Positions 1-9,273 are shown, counted from the first letter of the stretch. The stretch: DNA of 64,000 nt from Arthrobacter sp. zg-Y820 (GCF_030142155.1 NZ_CP126247.1:3410001-3474000); one strand, 5' to 3'. Notes: generated by a model from the sequence alone, not told the origin. A program made the numbers and translations.

Positions 1-1069
1 GTTCGGCCCGGCCGCTGCGCCAGTAGCCCATGAAGGCCACCTGCTTGCGGTCGATTCCGGCTTCGCTGACCAGGTACCGGCGCAGCCCGCGGACCACTGC
101 CGCCTCGCCGGCGATCCACGCGTAGAACGGCAGGGCACCGGAAGGCGTGAGCGGGTTCGGCGTGGCCTTCACTGCGGCCGCGGTGAGCCGCTGCGGGGTC
201 TCCCAGAGGATGGCCTCGTCCACGTTGACGTCCTCGATCTCCTGCCTCGCGATTTCCTGCCGCGGCGGGACCGGCGCCCCCTCCACCGAGGCCCAGCCGG
301 GAAGCGCGACGGCGTTGCGGACAGCTGCTTCCAGGAGCTCGCCGTGGGGGCGGGCGCCGCGGGACAGCCAGGTGACCTGAACTGAGGAATCGGTCACGAC
401 CGGCTGCATGTCGGAGTCGGCGGGCACCTCCAGCAGTGCATGCCCGGTGATGTCAGCGGGCAGGGATTCCAGGATGGCCGTGATGGCGGGAACTGCCGTT
501 TCATCACCGGCCAGCAGGATGTGCCGCGCCATTCCCGGACGCCACTCAATTCCGCCGTAGCTCTCCGCGGTGATGCAATGGGCGGCGTTCGGGCCGATGA
601 TGCTCACCTTGTCACCGGGCTGCGCTGCAGCAGCCCAGCTGGAGGCGGGCCCGCCCTTGCCCTGCTCGTCGAAGTGCAGGACGAAATCGACGTCGATCTC
701 CGGATCCGCGCCGACGCAGCGTGCCGCACGGACCGTGTAGGTGCGCATGGAACCGCGCACACCGGCGTCCAGCTGCAGCCAGTTGCGGTACCAGCTGGTG
801 TCGCTGCAGTCGAATTCCGGCACGGCGATCGGCTGGCCGGCTGCGTCGACGGAGGGCACAACAACCTTGATCCGCAGGTCGTGGGTCTGCCCCTGAACGC
901 CGAACTCGGCCAGGCAGGGACCGGCAAAGGTGATCCGCTGGAAGTTGCCGCTCAGCCGCTGTACCCGCCTCACCTCAACGTCGAAGCACATCACCGCTCC
1001 GGCGCTGGAGGCACGGCGTGCCTTGCGGGGTGCGGCTGTTGCTCCGGTGCGGGTACTGACTTGCGTCAT
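1..1069 (-). CDS. Siderophore-interacting protein (FAD-binding ferric reductase), C-terminus outside window
   Basis: Cytoplasmic flavoprotein of the ViuB/SIP family, which reduces imported ferric siderophores to release iron. The reading frame runs off the left edge, so about 356 residues are visible and the stop is not. A RTYT motif (in GSMRTYTVRAAR) fits the family's FAD-binding site, and FYAWIAGEAAVVRGLRRYL near the visible end is the conserved SIP C-terminal NAD(P)H-side motif. The start is the ATG at 1069, which overlaps the ATPase stop by 4 bp (ATGA), so translation is probably coupled. It is the last visible gene of the siderophore uptake operon. The family assignment is firm; the siderophore is not identifiable. 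Confidence 0.93.
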   Translation of the reverse strand, partial: MTQVSTRTGATAAPRKARRASSAGAVMCFDVEVRRVQRLSGNFQRITFAGPCLAEFGVQGQTHDLRIKVVVPSVDAAGQPIAVPEFDCSDTSWYRNWLQLDAGVRGSMRTYTVRAARCVGADPEIDVDFVLHFDEQGKGGPASSWAAAAQPGDKVSIIGPNAAHCITAESYGGIEWRPGMARHILLAGDETAVPAITAILESLPADITGHALLEVPADSDMQPVVTDSSVQVTWLSRGARPHGELLEAAVRNAVALPGWASVEGAPVPPRQEIARQEIEDVNVDEAILWETPQRLTAAAVKATPNPLTPSGALPFYAWIAGEAAVVRGLRRYLVSEAGIDRKQVAFMGYWRSGRAE

Positions 1070-2112
1070 GATGCTGCCTCCAGGCGGGTTTCGGTGTCGG
1101 GTGCGCTGCGGATGTCGTGCGGATTGGGCAGGTAGCCCACAGGGCCGGCAGCGCGCCCCTTCTCCGATGGAGCTTGCTCGTGCGGTTCCTTCTCCTGTTG
1201 TTCCTTCTCCTGCGGTTCCTTCTCCGGCTGTTCCTTCTCCGGCTGTTCCTTCTCCGGCTGTTCCTTCTCCGCTGGAGCCTGGTGATGCCGCCCCAAAGGA
1301 ACCACCATAGGCGTCCCGGACACAGGATCGGTGATGACGCGGGATTCAAGACCAAATACGTCATGCACGAGGTCTTCCGTGACGACGTCTGCCGGGGCGC
1401 CCTGGGCGGCGATCGCTCCGGCTTTCATCGCAATCAAATGGTCAGCATAGCGGGCGGCCAGGTTAAGGTCGTGCAGCACGATTGCCACCGTGGTGCCGGA
1501 CCGGCGGTTGAGGTCGGTGATCAGGTCCAGCACCTCGATCTGGTGCGTGACGTCCAGGAATGTCGTGGGCTCATCCAGCAGCAGGACCTCCGTCTCCTGG
1601 GCCAGGGCCATGGCAATCCAGACGCGCTGGCGCTGGCCGCCGGAGAGCTCGTCGACGTTCCGTTCGGCCAGGTCCAGGGTGCCGGTCGCTTCCAGCGCGG
1701 CGGCAACGGCGTCGTCGTCGGCCTGCGTCCACTGGCGGAACCAGCCCTGATGCGGGTACCGGCCGCGGCCCACGAGGTCGGCGACGGTGATGCCGTCCGG
1801 CGCGGTGGGGGTCTGGGGCAGCAGCCCCAGGATCCGGGCCACCTCACGCGCGGGGCGGGAGGAGATGTCCCGGCCGCCGAGCAGCACCGTTCCGCGGGTC
1901 GGTTTGAGCAGCCGGGCCAGGCCGCGCAGCAGCGTCGACTTGCCGCAGGCATTGGCGCCGACAATCATCGTGATCCGGCCGGCCGGCAGCGTGACGGACA
2001 GCCCGTCGACCACGGTGCGCTCCCCGTAGGCGAGCACCACGTCCTGCGCGCTCAGGGCGTGCAGGTCTTGCCCGTCCTGGACGTCCCGCTGGTTTTGGAA
2101 ATGGGAACCCAT
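1066..2112 (-). CDS. Iron-siderophore ABC transporter ATP-binding protein
   Basis: ATPase of a FepC/FhuC-type importer that powers two FecCD permeases. Walker A is GANACGKST at residues 52-60 (the usual GPNG is GANA here), the ABC signature is LSGGQRQRV, Walker B is VLLLDEPTTFLD, and the H-loop lies in IVLHDLNLAARYAD. The protein has 348 residues, about 70 more than usual. The excess is a C-terminal tail rich in Pro, Glu, Lys and Gln, built on a PEKEQ repeat from a 15-bp DNA repeat. The start lies 1 bp after the upstream permease stop and the stop overlaps the SIP start, so this is one transcription unit. The tail is odd and its function unknown. Confidence 0.95.
   Translation of the reverse strand: MGSHFQNQRDVQDGQDLHALSAQDVVLAYGERTVVDGLSVTLPAGRITMIVGANACGKSTLLRGLARLLKPTRGTVLLGGRDISSRPAREVARILGLLPQTPTAPDGITVADLVGRGRYPHQGWFRQWTQADDDAVAAALEATGTLDLAERNVDELSGGQRQRVWIAMALAQETEVLLLDEPTTFLDVTHQIEVLDLITDLNRRSGTTVAIVLHDLNLAARYADHLIAMKAGAIAAQGAPADVVTEDLVHDVFGLESRVITDPVSGTPMVVPLGRHHQAPAEKEQPEKEQPEKEQPEKEPQEKEQQEKEPHEQAPSEKGRAAGPVGYLPNPHDIRSAPDTETRLEAAS
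1185..1273 (-). repeat. 15-bp tandem repeat coding for the PEKEQ tail
   Basis: About six copies of a 15-bp unit (plus-strand form GTTCCTTCTCCGGCT and close variants) lie head to tail inside the ATPase gene. Units begin at 1185, 1200, 1215, 1230, 1245 and 1260. The central three are identical and the outer ones diverged. Being a multiple of 3, copy-number change would lengthen or shorten the acidic/basic tail without a frameshift. Confidence 0.9.
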
Positions 2113-2113
2113 C

Positions 2114-3211
2114 TCAGCCTCCTCGGCCTACACGGTTGGAAGTGACCAGCAGCCACAGCAGGAACGGAGCGCCCAGGGCGCCGGTGACCACGCCCACCGG
2201 CAGGGACACTCCGGGCACCAGATTGGCACCGGCAAAATCAGCGGCCAGCACGATCACTGATCCCACCAGTGCCGAGGCCGCCAGGGACTGGCGGCCGCCC
2301 AGCAGGCGGCGGGCTATGGGCCCGGAGAGGAAGGCGATAAAGGATACCGGGCCGGCGGCGGCGGTGGCGACGGCGGCCAGGGCCACACCGGTGACGAGCA
2401 GGCCCAGCCGGGACGCTTCCACCCGCAGGCCCAGTCCGGCGGCGGTGTCGTCGCCGAGTTCGAGCCCGCGCAGCTGCCGGGCGAGCACCGCGGTGACCGG
2501 CAGCAGGACCAGCAGGGCGACGGCGAGGGCTCCGGCGCGGTCCCAGCTGGCGGAATTCAGGGAGCCGTTCAGCCACACCAGCGCCTGCGAGGCCGTGCGG
2601 ACATCGGTGCGGGTCATCAGGAACATGACAACTGCCTGCATCACTGCGGCAAACCCGATGCCCACCAGGATGAGCCGGTATCCGGCCGCTCCCCCCTGCC
2701 GGGAGAGCAGATAGATGGCCAGGGCCACGATTAGCGCGCCGGCCAGCGCAGCCAGGGAAACCGTGGTTCCCCGCGCCCCGAAGACCACAATCCCGACGAC
2801 CGCGCTGGCGCTGGCGCCGTAACTGATGCCGATGATGTCCGGGCTGGCCAGCGGGTTGCGCAGCATGGTCTGGAAGACGCTGCCGGCGATCCCCAGCGCG
2901 GCACCGACCAGGGTGCCGATGACGGCCCGCGGCAGCTTGCTTTCCATCACGATGTAGGTGGCGCCCGGAATCTGTTCTCCGCCCAGGATCCGGAAAAAAT
3001 CGGGGATGGTTACGGTGTAGGTGCCCAGCAGGATGCTCACGGCGAAGAGGACGACGACGGCGCCGGCCAGGGCCGCGGTCACCGTGCGGAGGCGGCGGGC
3101 GGACCTGCGGCGGGCCGCCCGGATCACTGCGCCGCCGGATTCCGGCGGCACGGAGCCGCTCCCGGAGGCGCTCCCGGAGCGGGCGGATGAGCGGTCCAGC
3201 AGCGCGCTCAC
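2114..3211 (-). CDS. FecCD-family iron-siderophore permease
   Basis: Integral membrane subunit of the siderophore importer (365 residues), forming the translocation channel with the preceding permease. After a Ser/Gly-rich cytoplasmic start come many hydrophobic segments and the family signature region GAALGIAGSVFQTMLRNPLA. I place the start at the GTG at 3211, which overlaps the upstream permease stop (GTGA). The same frame is open to 3472, but the added residues are Arg/Pro-rich and overlap the upstream gene. The ATPase gene follows after 1 bp. The substrate class is inferred from the operon. Confidence 0.93.
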   Translation of the reverse strand: MSALLDRSSARSGSASGSGSVPPESGGAVIRAARRRSARRLRTVTAALAGAVVVLFAVSILLGTYTVTIPDFFRILGGEQIPGATYIVMESKLPRAVIGTLVGAALGIAGSVFQTMLRNPLASPDIIGISYGASASAVVGIVVFGARGTTVSLAALAGALIVALAIYLLSRQGGAAGYRLILVGIGFAAVMQAVVMFLMTRTDVRTASQALVWLNGSLNSASWDRAGALAVALLVLLPVTAVLARQLRGLELGDDTAAGLGLRVEASRLGLLVTGVALAAVATAAAGPVSFIAFLSGPIARRLLGGRQSLAASALVGSVIVLAADFAGANLVPGVSLPVGVVTGALGAPFLLWLLVTSNRVGRGG

Positions 3212-4320
3212 AGCTGCGCCTGCTTCCGGCGCCGAACCAGCCAGATAAACACCGGTGCGCCGATCACTGCCGTCATGACGCCAACGGGAATTTCTCCCGG
3301 CGGCAGGGCCAGTCGCCCGGCAACGTCGGCGACGATCAGCAGGACCGGGGCCAGGACCAGGGAGAACGGGAGGATCCATCGGTAATCGGGGCCGGTCAGG
3401 GAGCGCACCATGTGCGGGATGACCAGGCCCACAAAGCCGATCGGACCCGCGGCGGCGGTGGCGGCGCCGCACAGCAGCACCACTCCCAGGGCTGTGATCC
3501 CCCGGCTGAGCCCCACCCGCTGGCCCAGCCCGCGGGCCAGGTCATCGCCCAGGGACAGCCCGTTCAGCGCGCGGCCGGCGCCCAGGGTGATGACGGCGCC
3601 GACGGCCAGGAACGGCAGCACGGCTGTGATCACGTCCCAGCCGCGGCCCGCGACGCTGCCCACCTGCCAGAACCGGAAGACGTCGAAGGTCTGCTGGCTG
3701 GACACCAGCAGGGCGCTCATGAACGAACTGAGCCCGGCGGAGAGGGCGGCGCCGGCCAGTGCCAGCTTCACCGGGGTGGCACCTTCGCGGCCCAGGCTGG
3801 CCACCGTGTAGACCACGACGGCGGCGAGCGCGGCTCCGGCCAGGGCAAACCAGATATAGCCGGCAAACGCGGTTACACCGAAGCCGTAAATGCCCAGGAC
3901 AACGAAGAACGCGGCTCCGGCGTTGACGCCCAGGATTCCGGGATCCGCCAGGGGGTTGCGGGCCACGCCCTGCATCGCGGCTCCCGCGAGTCCCAGCGCG
4001 CCGCCAGCCAGCAGCCCCAGAACGGTGCGCGGAATGCGGGACACCACCACTGCGTGGTCCCCGTTCCCCGGGTCATAGGCGGTCAGTGCCTGAAAGACGG
4101 TCTCCAAGGACAGCGCCCGTGCACCAAAGGCCACCGACGCAAGGCAGGCCAACGCCAGCCCGGCGATCGAGGCGGCAAGCAGGACGCCCCGGCGCGCGGC
4201 CGGATGTGCGCCGGTTCGCGGCGCCGGCTGCGGGCCGGACTGCGCTGCCGGACTGACGGTTTGAGCTGCCGGACCGACGGGGTGAGGTGCCGGTGCGGGG
4301 TGGCTGATCTTCACGCCCAC
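3208..4320 (-). CDS. FecCD-family iron-siderophore permease (first gene of operon)
   Basis: First gene of the uptake operon, 370 residues. It is paralogous to the next permease, and the two probably form a heterodimer. The family region GGALGLAGAAMQGVARNPLADPGILG is clear, and the C-terminus is a basic cytoplasmic tail (VRRRKQAQL). The first ~50 residues are Pro/Ala-rich and poorly conserved. The start is GTG at 4320, with AAGGAGG 6-8 bases upstream. An IdeR/DtxR-like box lies 30 bp upstream, so iron-dependent repression is expected. Confidence 0.93.
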   Translation of the reverse strand: MGVKISHPAPAPHPVGPAAQTVSPAAQSGPQPAPRTGAHPAARRGVLLAASIAGLALACLASVAFGARALSLETVFQALTAYDPGNGDHAVVVSRIPRTVLGLLAGGALGLAGAAMQGVARNPLADPGILGVNAGAAFFVVLGIYGFGVTAFAGYIWFALAGAALAAVVVYTVASLGREGATPVKLALAGAALSAGLSSFMSALLVSSQQTFDVFRFWQVGSVAGRGWDVITAVLPFLAVGAVITLGAGRALNGLSLGDDLARGLGQRVGLSRGITALGVVLLCGAATAAAGPIGFVGLVIPHMVRSLTGPDYRWILPFSLVLAPVLLIVADVAGRLALPPGEIPVGVMTAVIGAPVFIWLVRRRKQAQL

Positions 4321-4349
4321 GGCGGCACCTCCTTCAAGACGGAATAATC

Positions 4350-4368
4350 TTAAGTAAGGCTAACCTAC
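4350..4368 (-). promoter_or_regulatory. DtxR/IdeR-type iron box
   Basis: TTAAGTAAGGCTAACCTAC matches 16 of 19 positions of the palindromic DtxR/IdeR consensus TTAGGTTAGGCTAACCTAA. It lies directly upstream of the siderophore permease operon, so Fe(II)-loaded IdeR/DtxR probably represses that operon. A second, weaker copy lies upstream of the binding-protein gene at 13394-13412. Confidence 0.85.
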
Positions 4369-4442
4369 GGTTCGGGCGCTTATGAAACATTTCCATGCCC
4401 TATTAACCGGCAATCTGGAAAACTACGCGGGGCCGTGAGGAT

Positions 4443-5516
4443 TCATGCGGACGGCTGCTGCCGGCCCTCCGGGCCCGCAGCCACTTCTTCCCCCGCCCGG
4501 ACCGGGCCCGGAGCAGTTCCGTCGCCGAACGGGCGGCCGCCCAGCCGCTCCCGGCCGTGCCCGGTGAGCCAGCCGGAGAGTTCCGGCCCCTTGGGGACGA
4601 TTCCGGTGGGGTTAATGTCCTCATGAACGATGTAGTAGTGCGCCTTGATCTGCTCAAAATCGACGGTGTCCCCGAAGCCGGGCGTCTGGAACAGGTCCCG
4701 GGCGTACCCCCAGAGGTTGGGCATTTCCGTGAGCTTGTTCCGGTTGCATTTGAAGTGGCCGTGGTAGACCGGATCAAAACGGACCAGCGTCGTGAACAGG
4801 CGGACATCAGCCTCGGTGATGGTGTCGCCAACCAGATAGCGCTGCCGGGACAGCCGATCCTCCAGCCAGTCCATCGCCGCCCACAGCCGGTCGTACGCGG
4901 CGTTGTAGGCATCCTGCGAGCCGGCGAATCCGCAGCGGTAGACGCCGTTGTTGACCTCGGTGAAAATCCGCTTGTTGACGGCGCGCATTTCTTCCAGGTG
5001 TTCCGCCGGCAGCAGGTCCGGTGCGCCGTCGCGGTGGAAGTCCTTCCACTGCGTCGAGAAGTCCTCAGTGATCTGCGGAAAGTCATTGGTCACGACGGCG
5101 CCGCTGGGAACGTCCACGATCGCGGGAACGGTGATGCCGCGGCTGTAGCCGGGCGTGCGCCTGAAGAAGGCTTCCTGCAGGCGTTCAATGCCCAGGACGG
5201 GGTCCCTGCCGTCGGGATCCAGGTCGAAGGTCCAGCTGCGGGCGTCGTGGGTGGGCCCGGGCGTGCCCAGCGAAATGGCGTCCTCCAACCCCAGCAGCCG
5301 CCGCACGATGATGGCCCGGTTTGCCCAGGGGCAGGCGCGTGCCGCGATCAGCCGGTACCGTCCGGCCTCCACCGGATAACCGTCGGCACCGTCGCGGGTG
5401 ATGCGCGTTTCAATGTAGTTGGTGTCCCGGGTGTATTCCGCACCCCCGGTGACATACGCCCCGCGCGTGCTGAAGCCGGCGCCGTCGTTCTGCCCTGTTC
5501 CAGTTCGCTCGGCCAT
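4443..5516 (-). CDS. Glutathionyl-hydroquinone reductase-like protein (Xi-class GST fold)
   Basis: A 357-residue protein of the YqjG/ECM4 family, whose members remove glutathione from glutathionyl-hydroquinones. Cys62 in RACPWANRA is the conserved catalytic cysteine. A thioredoxin-fold N-terminal part is followed by the helical GST C-terminal part (YLVGDTITEADVRLF). Actinobacteria generally use mycothiol, so the true thiol substrate may be a mycothiol conjugate (inference). The start is ATG at 5516, with GGGGAG 4 bases upstream. The frame is open to 6062, but that would run into the divergent epimerase gene. The last ~30 residues are Gly/Glu-rich and probably disordered. Confidence 0.9.
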   Translation of the reverse strand: MAERTGTGQNDGAGFSTRGAYVTGGAEYTRDTNYIETRITRDGADGYPVEAGRYRLIAARACPWANRAIIVRRLLGLEDAISLGTPGPTHDARSWTFDLDPDGRDPVLGIERLQEAFFRRTPGYSRGITVPAIVDVPSGAVVTNDFPQITEDFSTQWKDFHRDGAPDLLPAEHLEEMRAVNKRIFTEVNNGVYRCGFAGSQDAYNAAYDRLWAAMDWLEDRLSRQRYLVGDTITEADVRLFTTLVRFDPVYHGHFKCNRNKLTEMPNLWGYARDLFQTPGFGDTVDFEQIKAHYYIVHEDINPTGIVPKGPELSGWLTGHGRERLGGRPFGDGTAPGPVRAGEEVAAGPEGRQQPSA

Positions 5517-5760
5517 GGCGCTCCCCGTTCTCATGGAATTCAGTCGTGTGTAAAGCTCTGGCGTCCACACTATCCGCTTATCCGCCGCCCCCGGCTTTTC
5601 GATGTGCTCCGGCACACGGCTGGGCCGCCGCGCTGCGCCACCCTGCTCCAGCGCCGCTCCCGCCGGTAGAGTCGAAGGAACGACACGCCTGCTTACCCAT
5701 GACCACCAACAGCCGGAGAATCCGCGGTACGGAATCTGCGGCGGGGAAGGACCCAGCCAG

Positions 5761-6798
5761 ATGCGAGTAGCTGTTATCGGAGCAACCGGAAACGTCGGCA
5801 CAGCAGTGCTGCGCCGACTGGCCCAGGCGCGCAGCGAACGTCCGGATGGCCTGGAAATTGTGGGTATCGCCCGGCGTTTGCCGGACCCTTCCGTCGCGCC
5901 GTACGACGGCGTCTCTTGGCACAGTATCGACATCGCCACCGGCGAGGGCCGGGAAAAACTGACGGAGGCGCTCCGGGGCGCGGACGCCGTCGTCCACCTG
6001 GCCTGGGCACTGCAGCCAAACCATGACGAAGCCGAGCTGCACCGCATCAATGTGCACGGCACCGAAAATGCCCTGGCTGCAGCCGCGGCGGCGGGAGTGC
6101 GCCAATTTGTCTGCGCGTCGTCCGTGGGCGCCTACTCACCCGCGCCGAAGGACCGGCTCACCGACGAGTCCTGGCCGGCGCGCGGCATAGCCAGTTCCCA
6201 CTACAGCCGGCACAAGGGCGAGCAGGAAGCGCTGCTGGACAAGTTCGAGCGCGAGTATCCGGAGATCCCGGTGGCGCGCCTGCGGCAGGGGCTGGTTTTC
6301 TCCTCGAGCGCCGGAACCGAGATCGGCAACTACTTCCTGGGACCGCTGTTTCCCAAGGCCATCCTGAACAAGCTGAGCCTGCCGCTGATTCCGCTGCCGA
6401 AGGAGTTCTCCTTCCAGATTGTCCACGCTGATGACATGGCCGATGCCTATTGGCGGGTGCTGGACCAGCGCGCGGAGGGGCCCTTCAACATTGCCGCCGA
6501 GCCGGTGATCACCCCGGAGCTGCTGGCGGGCGCACTCGGCGCCCGGCGCCTGCTGACCATTCCGGTGAAGCTGGTGCGGGCCGTCGTGGGCCTCACCTGG
6601 GCGGCACGCCTGCAGCGCACCGATCCGGGTTGGATCGACATGGCAGCCGGGTCTCCGATCATGGACACCTCCCGGGCACGCGAGCTGCTGGGCTGGGCTC
6701 CGCGCAAGACCTCCGTCGAGTCGCTGAAGCTCATCCTGGACGGGATGTCGGAAGGCGACGGCGTCAGCGGCTCGCCGCTGCTGGCTCCGCGGCGCTGA
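5761..6798 (+). CDS. NAD-dependent epimerase/dehydratase family protein (extended SDR)
   Basis: A 345-residue nucleotide-sugar-epimerase-like protein of unknown substrate. The NAD(P)-binding motif GATGNVG is at residues 7-13, the central region has CASSVGAYSP, and the tyrosine-lysine motif appears as YSRHKGE. The C-terminal LLGWAPRKTS is typical of extended SDRs. The start is ATG at 5761, with GAAGGA about 10 bases upstream; the open frame to 5602 has no plausible start. The 3' end overlaps the convergent flavoprotein gene by 35 bp. The region 5517-5760 upstream holds only the divergent promoters. Confidence 0.9.
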   Translation: MRVAVIGATGNVGTAVLRRLAQARSERPDGLEIVGIARRLPDPSVAPYDGVSWHSIDIATGEGREKLTEALRGADAVVHLAWALQPNHDEAELHRINVHGTENALAAAAAAGVRQFVCASSVGAYSPAPKDRLTDESWPARGIASSHYSRHKGEQEALLDKFEREYPEIPVARLRQGLVFSSSAGTEIGNYFLGPLFPKAILNKLSLPLIPLPKEFSFQIVHADDMADAYWRVLDQRAEGPFNIAAEPVITPELLAGALGARRLLTIPVKLVRAVVGLTWAARLQRTDPGWIDMAAGSPIMDTSRARELLGWAPRKTSVESLKLILDGMSEGDGVSGSPLLAPRR

Positions 6799-7792
6799 CC
6801 GGCGCCGCGGCGGCGGCAGGTTCTCCGGCTGCCCGGCTTTCCGCCGCGCGGACGGCCGCGGCAATGTCTTCCTCCAGCAATTCCGCATTCAGGGCCACGG
6901 CGAGGCGGTAGGCGTCGCCGGCGGCGGCCACCACCTGGCTGGAGGGGTCGGTGACGTTGCCGACCGCCCAGACCCGGTCCGCTCCGGTGCGGCCCTCGGC
7001 ATCAGTTTCGATGCAGCCGTCCGCGTCCCGGCGGCAGCCCGGAGTGCCGGCGAGCCTCGGATCAACGCTGGCACCCGGCTCGCAGAACACCGCCCGGCAG
7101 GGCACCAGCCGGCCGTCCGCCAGCACCACCGCTGACAGCGCATCATCCGCGGTCTGCAGCCGGACAGCCGTTCCCGACACCACCTGAACCCCCATGGCAG
7201 CCAGCGAACGGGCATCCTCCGCGGAAAGCTCCATTTCTTCCGCCAGGATCAAGGTCACGTCACGGGAGAAACTGCGCACCAGGATGGCCTGCTGAACCGA
7301 ACTCTGAGCGGTTCCGAGCACTGCCAGGGGCCGGTCCGCAACCTCCCAGCCGTGGCAGTACGGGCACTGGAGCAGGTCCCTGCCCCAGCGCTCCTCCGCG
7401 CCGGCGACGTCGGGCAGCACGTCCCGCAGACCCGAGGCGATCACCACGTGCCGGCCGTGCAGCAGCCTGCCGTCGGCCAGTCGCACGGTGCGGCCGTCAC
7501 CGTTCCCCGGCCGCCCGTCCCCCAGGTGCGCCACCTCGCCGTCGATGAGTTCGACGTCGTACCGCTCCAGATCGGACCGGCACAAATCCAGGAGTTCCAT
7601 CGGCGCGATGCCGTCGCGCGAGGGGAAACCGTGGACGTGGCCGGCCGGAGCGTTGCGCGGACGGCCGGCATCAATTACGGCGACCCGGCGGCGGGCCCGG
7701 CCAAGCACCGTTGCGGCGCTCAGACCGGCGATCCCGCCGCCGACGATCACCACGTCGCAGCGGGCGGGCAGGGAATGTGGAACAGAAGTCAT
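6764..7792 (-). CDS. NAD(P)/FAD-dependent oxidoreductase, thioredoxin-reductase-like
   Basis: A 342-residue flavoprotein with FAD-binding GGGIAGLSAA at residues 18-27 and a second FAD motif near the end (GADRVWAVGNVTD). Cys143 and Cys146 in CPYCHGWE are the redox-active pair of a thioredoxin-reductase-like subgroup. These enzymes often act on small thiols or disulfides, or stand alone without a thioredoxin partner, and no thioredoxin gene is adjacent here. The last ~30 residues are Ala/Glu-rich and overlap the epimerase gene by 35 bp tail to tail. It is divergent from the amino acid permease, with a 64-bp AT-richer intergenic space holding both promoters. Confidence 0.9.
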   Translation of the reverse strand: MTSVPHSLPARCDVVIVGGGIAGLSAATVLGRARRRVAVIDAGRPRNAPAGHVHGFPSRDGIAPMELLDLCRSDLERYDVELIDGEVAHLGDGRPGNGDGRTVRLADGRLLHGRHVVIASGLRDVLPDVAGAEERWGRDLLQCPYCHGWEVADRPLAVLGTAQSSVQQAILVRSFSRDVTLILAEEMELSAEDARSLAAMGVQVVSGTAVRLQTADDALSAVVLADGRLVPCRAVFCEPGASVDPRLAGTPGCRRDADGCIETDAEGRTGADRVWAVGNVTDPSSQVVAAAGDAYRLAVALNAELLEEDIAAAVRAAESRAAGEPAAAAAPVSAAEPAAASR

Positions 7793-7856
7793 GGAATATT
7801 TTTACCCTATATTTGCCGATCGTCAGCACACTTATGATTGGCCTACACTTTTCGTC

Positions 7857-9173
7857 ATGGACAACAGCCCGCAGGGCGCGCCCGCCTCAAAACTCAAGCA
7901 GGGGATCACCGGTCCCATGCTGTACCTTTTCATCCTCGGCGACGTGCTCGGGGCCGGTATTTACGCGCTGGTCGGTGAAGTGTCCGGCGAAGTCGGCGGC
8001 GCCATCTGGGTGCCGCTGGCCGTCGCCCTCCTGCTGGCCCTGCTCACGGCGAGCTCCTATGCGGAGCTGGTCACCAAGTATCCCAAGGCCGGCGGGGCGG
8101 CCGTGTTTGCGGAGCGCGCCTTCAAACGCCCGATCATCTCCTTCATGGTGGGGTTCTGCATGCTCGCCGCGGGAGTGACCAGCGCCGCCGGCCTGTCCCT
8201 CGCCTTTACCGGCGACTACCTTGCTTCGTTCGTGGACGTCCCGCCGGGGCCGGCGGCGATCGTGTTCCTGCTTCTGGTGGCGCTGCTCAATGCCCGGGGC
8301 ATCTCGGAGTCGGTGCGCAGCAACGTGGTCATGACGGTCATCGAAGTCTCGGGCCTGGTGCTGGTGATTGTGCTGGTGGCGGTCATGGTCGGCCAGGGAA
8401 ACGGCCACCCGGAACAGATCACCCAGTTCCCCGCCGGGGTTAACCCGGCGACGGCGGTCCTGGGTGCTTCAGTTATTGCCTACTACTCTTTCGTGGGCTT
8501 CGAGGTGTCAGCCAACGTTGCCGAAGAGGTGCGCGATGTGCAGCGCGTGTATCCGAAGGCACTCTTCGGGGCGATGCTCACGGCCGGAGTGGTGTACCTG
8601 CTGATCGGAGTTGCCGCCGCGGCAGCGCTGCCCACCGGGGACTTGGCCAACTCCAGCGGACCGCTGCTGGCCGTGGTCAGTGCCACCGGATTTGGCGTGC
8701 CGGACTGGCTGTTCAGCCTGATTGCCCTGGTGGCCGTGGCCAACGGCGCCCTGCTCACCATGATCATGTCCAGCCGGCTGACCTTCGGCATGGCCGAACA
8801 GGGGCTGCTGCCCCGCGTCTTTGGCCGGGTCCTGCCCAACCGGAAAACGCCGTGGGTCGCGATCATCGCCACCACCGGCGTGGCCATGGTGCTGACTGTC
8901 ACCGGCGGGCTGGAGTCCCTGGCCGAGACCGTGGTGCTGCTCCTGCTCCTGGTCTTCCTGAGCACCAACCTCTCGGTGATTGTGCTTCGGCGGGACCCCG
9001 TGGACCACAAGCATTTCCGGGCACCGCTGGTGCTGCCCTACCTGGCGATTGCATCGTGCGTGCTGCTGCTGGCCCAGCAGTCCGGGTCGGTCTGGCTGCG
9101 GGCGGGAATCCTGCTGGCGATCGGCTTGGTCCTGTATGGCGTGCGCCGCGCGGTCAAGGGCAAATTGGGCTAG
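7857..9173 (+). CDS. APC-superfamily amino acid permease
   Basis: A 438-residue membrane transporter with about 12 hydrophobic segments. Family features are the TM1 motif GPMLYLFILGDVLGAGIYALVGEVSGEVGG and GFEVSANVAEEVRDVQRVYPKAL, similar to cationic or general amino acid permeases. The substrate cannot be read from sequence. The start is ATG at 7857. TACACT lies 7 bases upstream with no Shine-Dalgarno sequence, so the mRNA may be leaderless. The frame is open to 7488, but that overlaps the divergent flavoprotein. A strong hairpin follows the stop. Confidence 0.9.
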   Translation: MDNSPQGAPASKLKQGITGPMLYLFILGDVLGAGIYALVGEVSGEVGGAIWVPLAVALLLALLTASSYAELVTKYPKAGGAAVFAERAFKRPIISFMVGFCMLAAGVTSAAGLSLAFTGDYLASFVDVPPGPAAIVFLLLVALLNARGISESVRSNVVMTVIEVSGLVLVIVLVAVMVGQGNGHPEQITQFPAGVNPATAVLGASVIAYYSFVGFEVSANVAEEVRDVQRVYPKALFGAMLTAGVVYLLIGVAAAAALPTGDLANSSGPLLAVVSATGFGVPDWLFSLIALVAVANGALLTMIMSSRLTFGMAEQGLLPRVFGRVLPNRKTPWVAIIATTGVAMVLTVTGGLESLAETVVLLLLLVFLSTNLSVIVLRRDPVDHKHFRAPLVLPYLAIASCVLLLAQQSGSVWLRAGILLAIGLVLYGVRRAVKGKLG

Positions 9174-9177
9174 ACAT

Positions 9178-9213
9178 GCAGCAGGGCGGCCCCCGAAGGA
9201 GCCGCCCTGCTGC
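9178..9213. terminator. Hairpin terminator between convergent genes
   Basis: A 13-bp perfect stem (GCAGCAGGGCGGC with GCCGCCCTGCTGC) and a 10-base loop lie 4 bp after the permease stop and before the end of the convergent yihY-like gene. There is no long T-run, but the placement suits bidirectional termination. Confidence 0.8.
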
Positions 9214-9273
9214 TTGTCGATCACCTGTCGATCACCCGGAGGTCGATCCGCTGACGGTCCTCAGCGGGTGTCC

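Noticed and set aside
2114..3472. Longer frame for the second FecCD permease
   Set aside because: The extra 87 residues are Arg/Pro-rich and overlap the upstream permease; GTG at 3211 gives a GTGA stop/start overlap.
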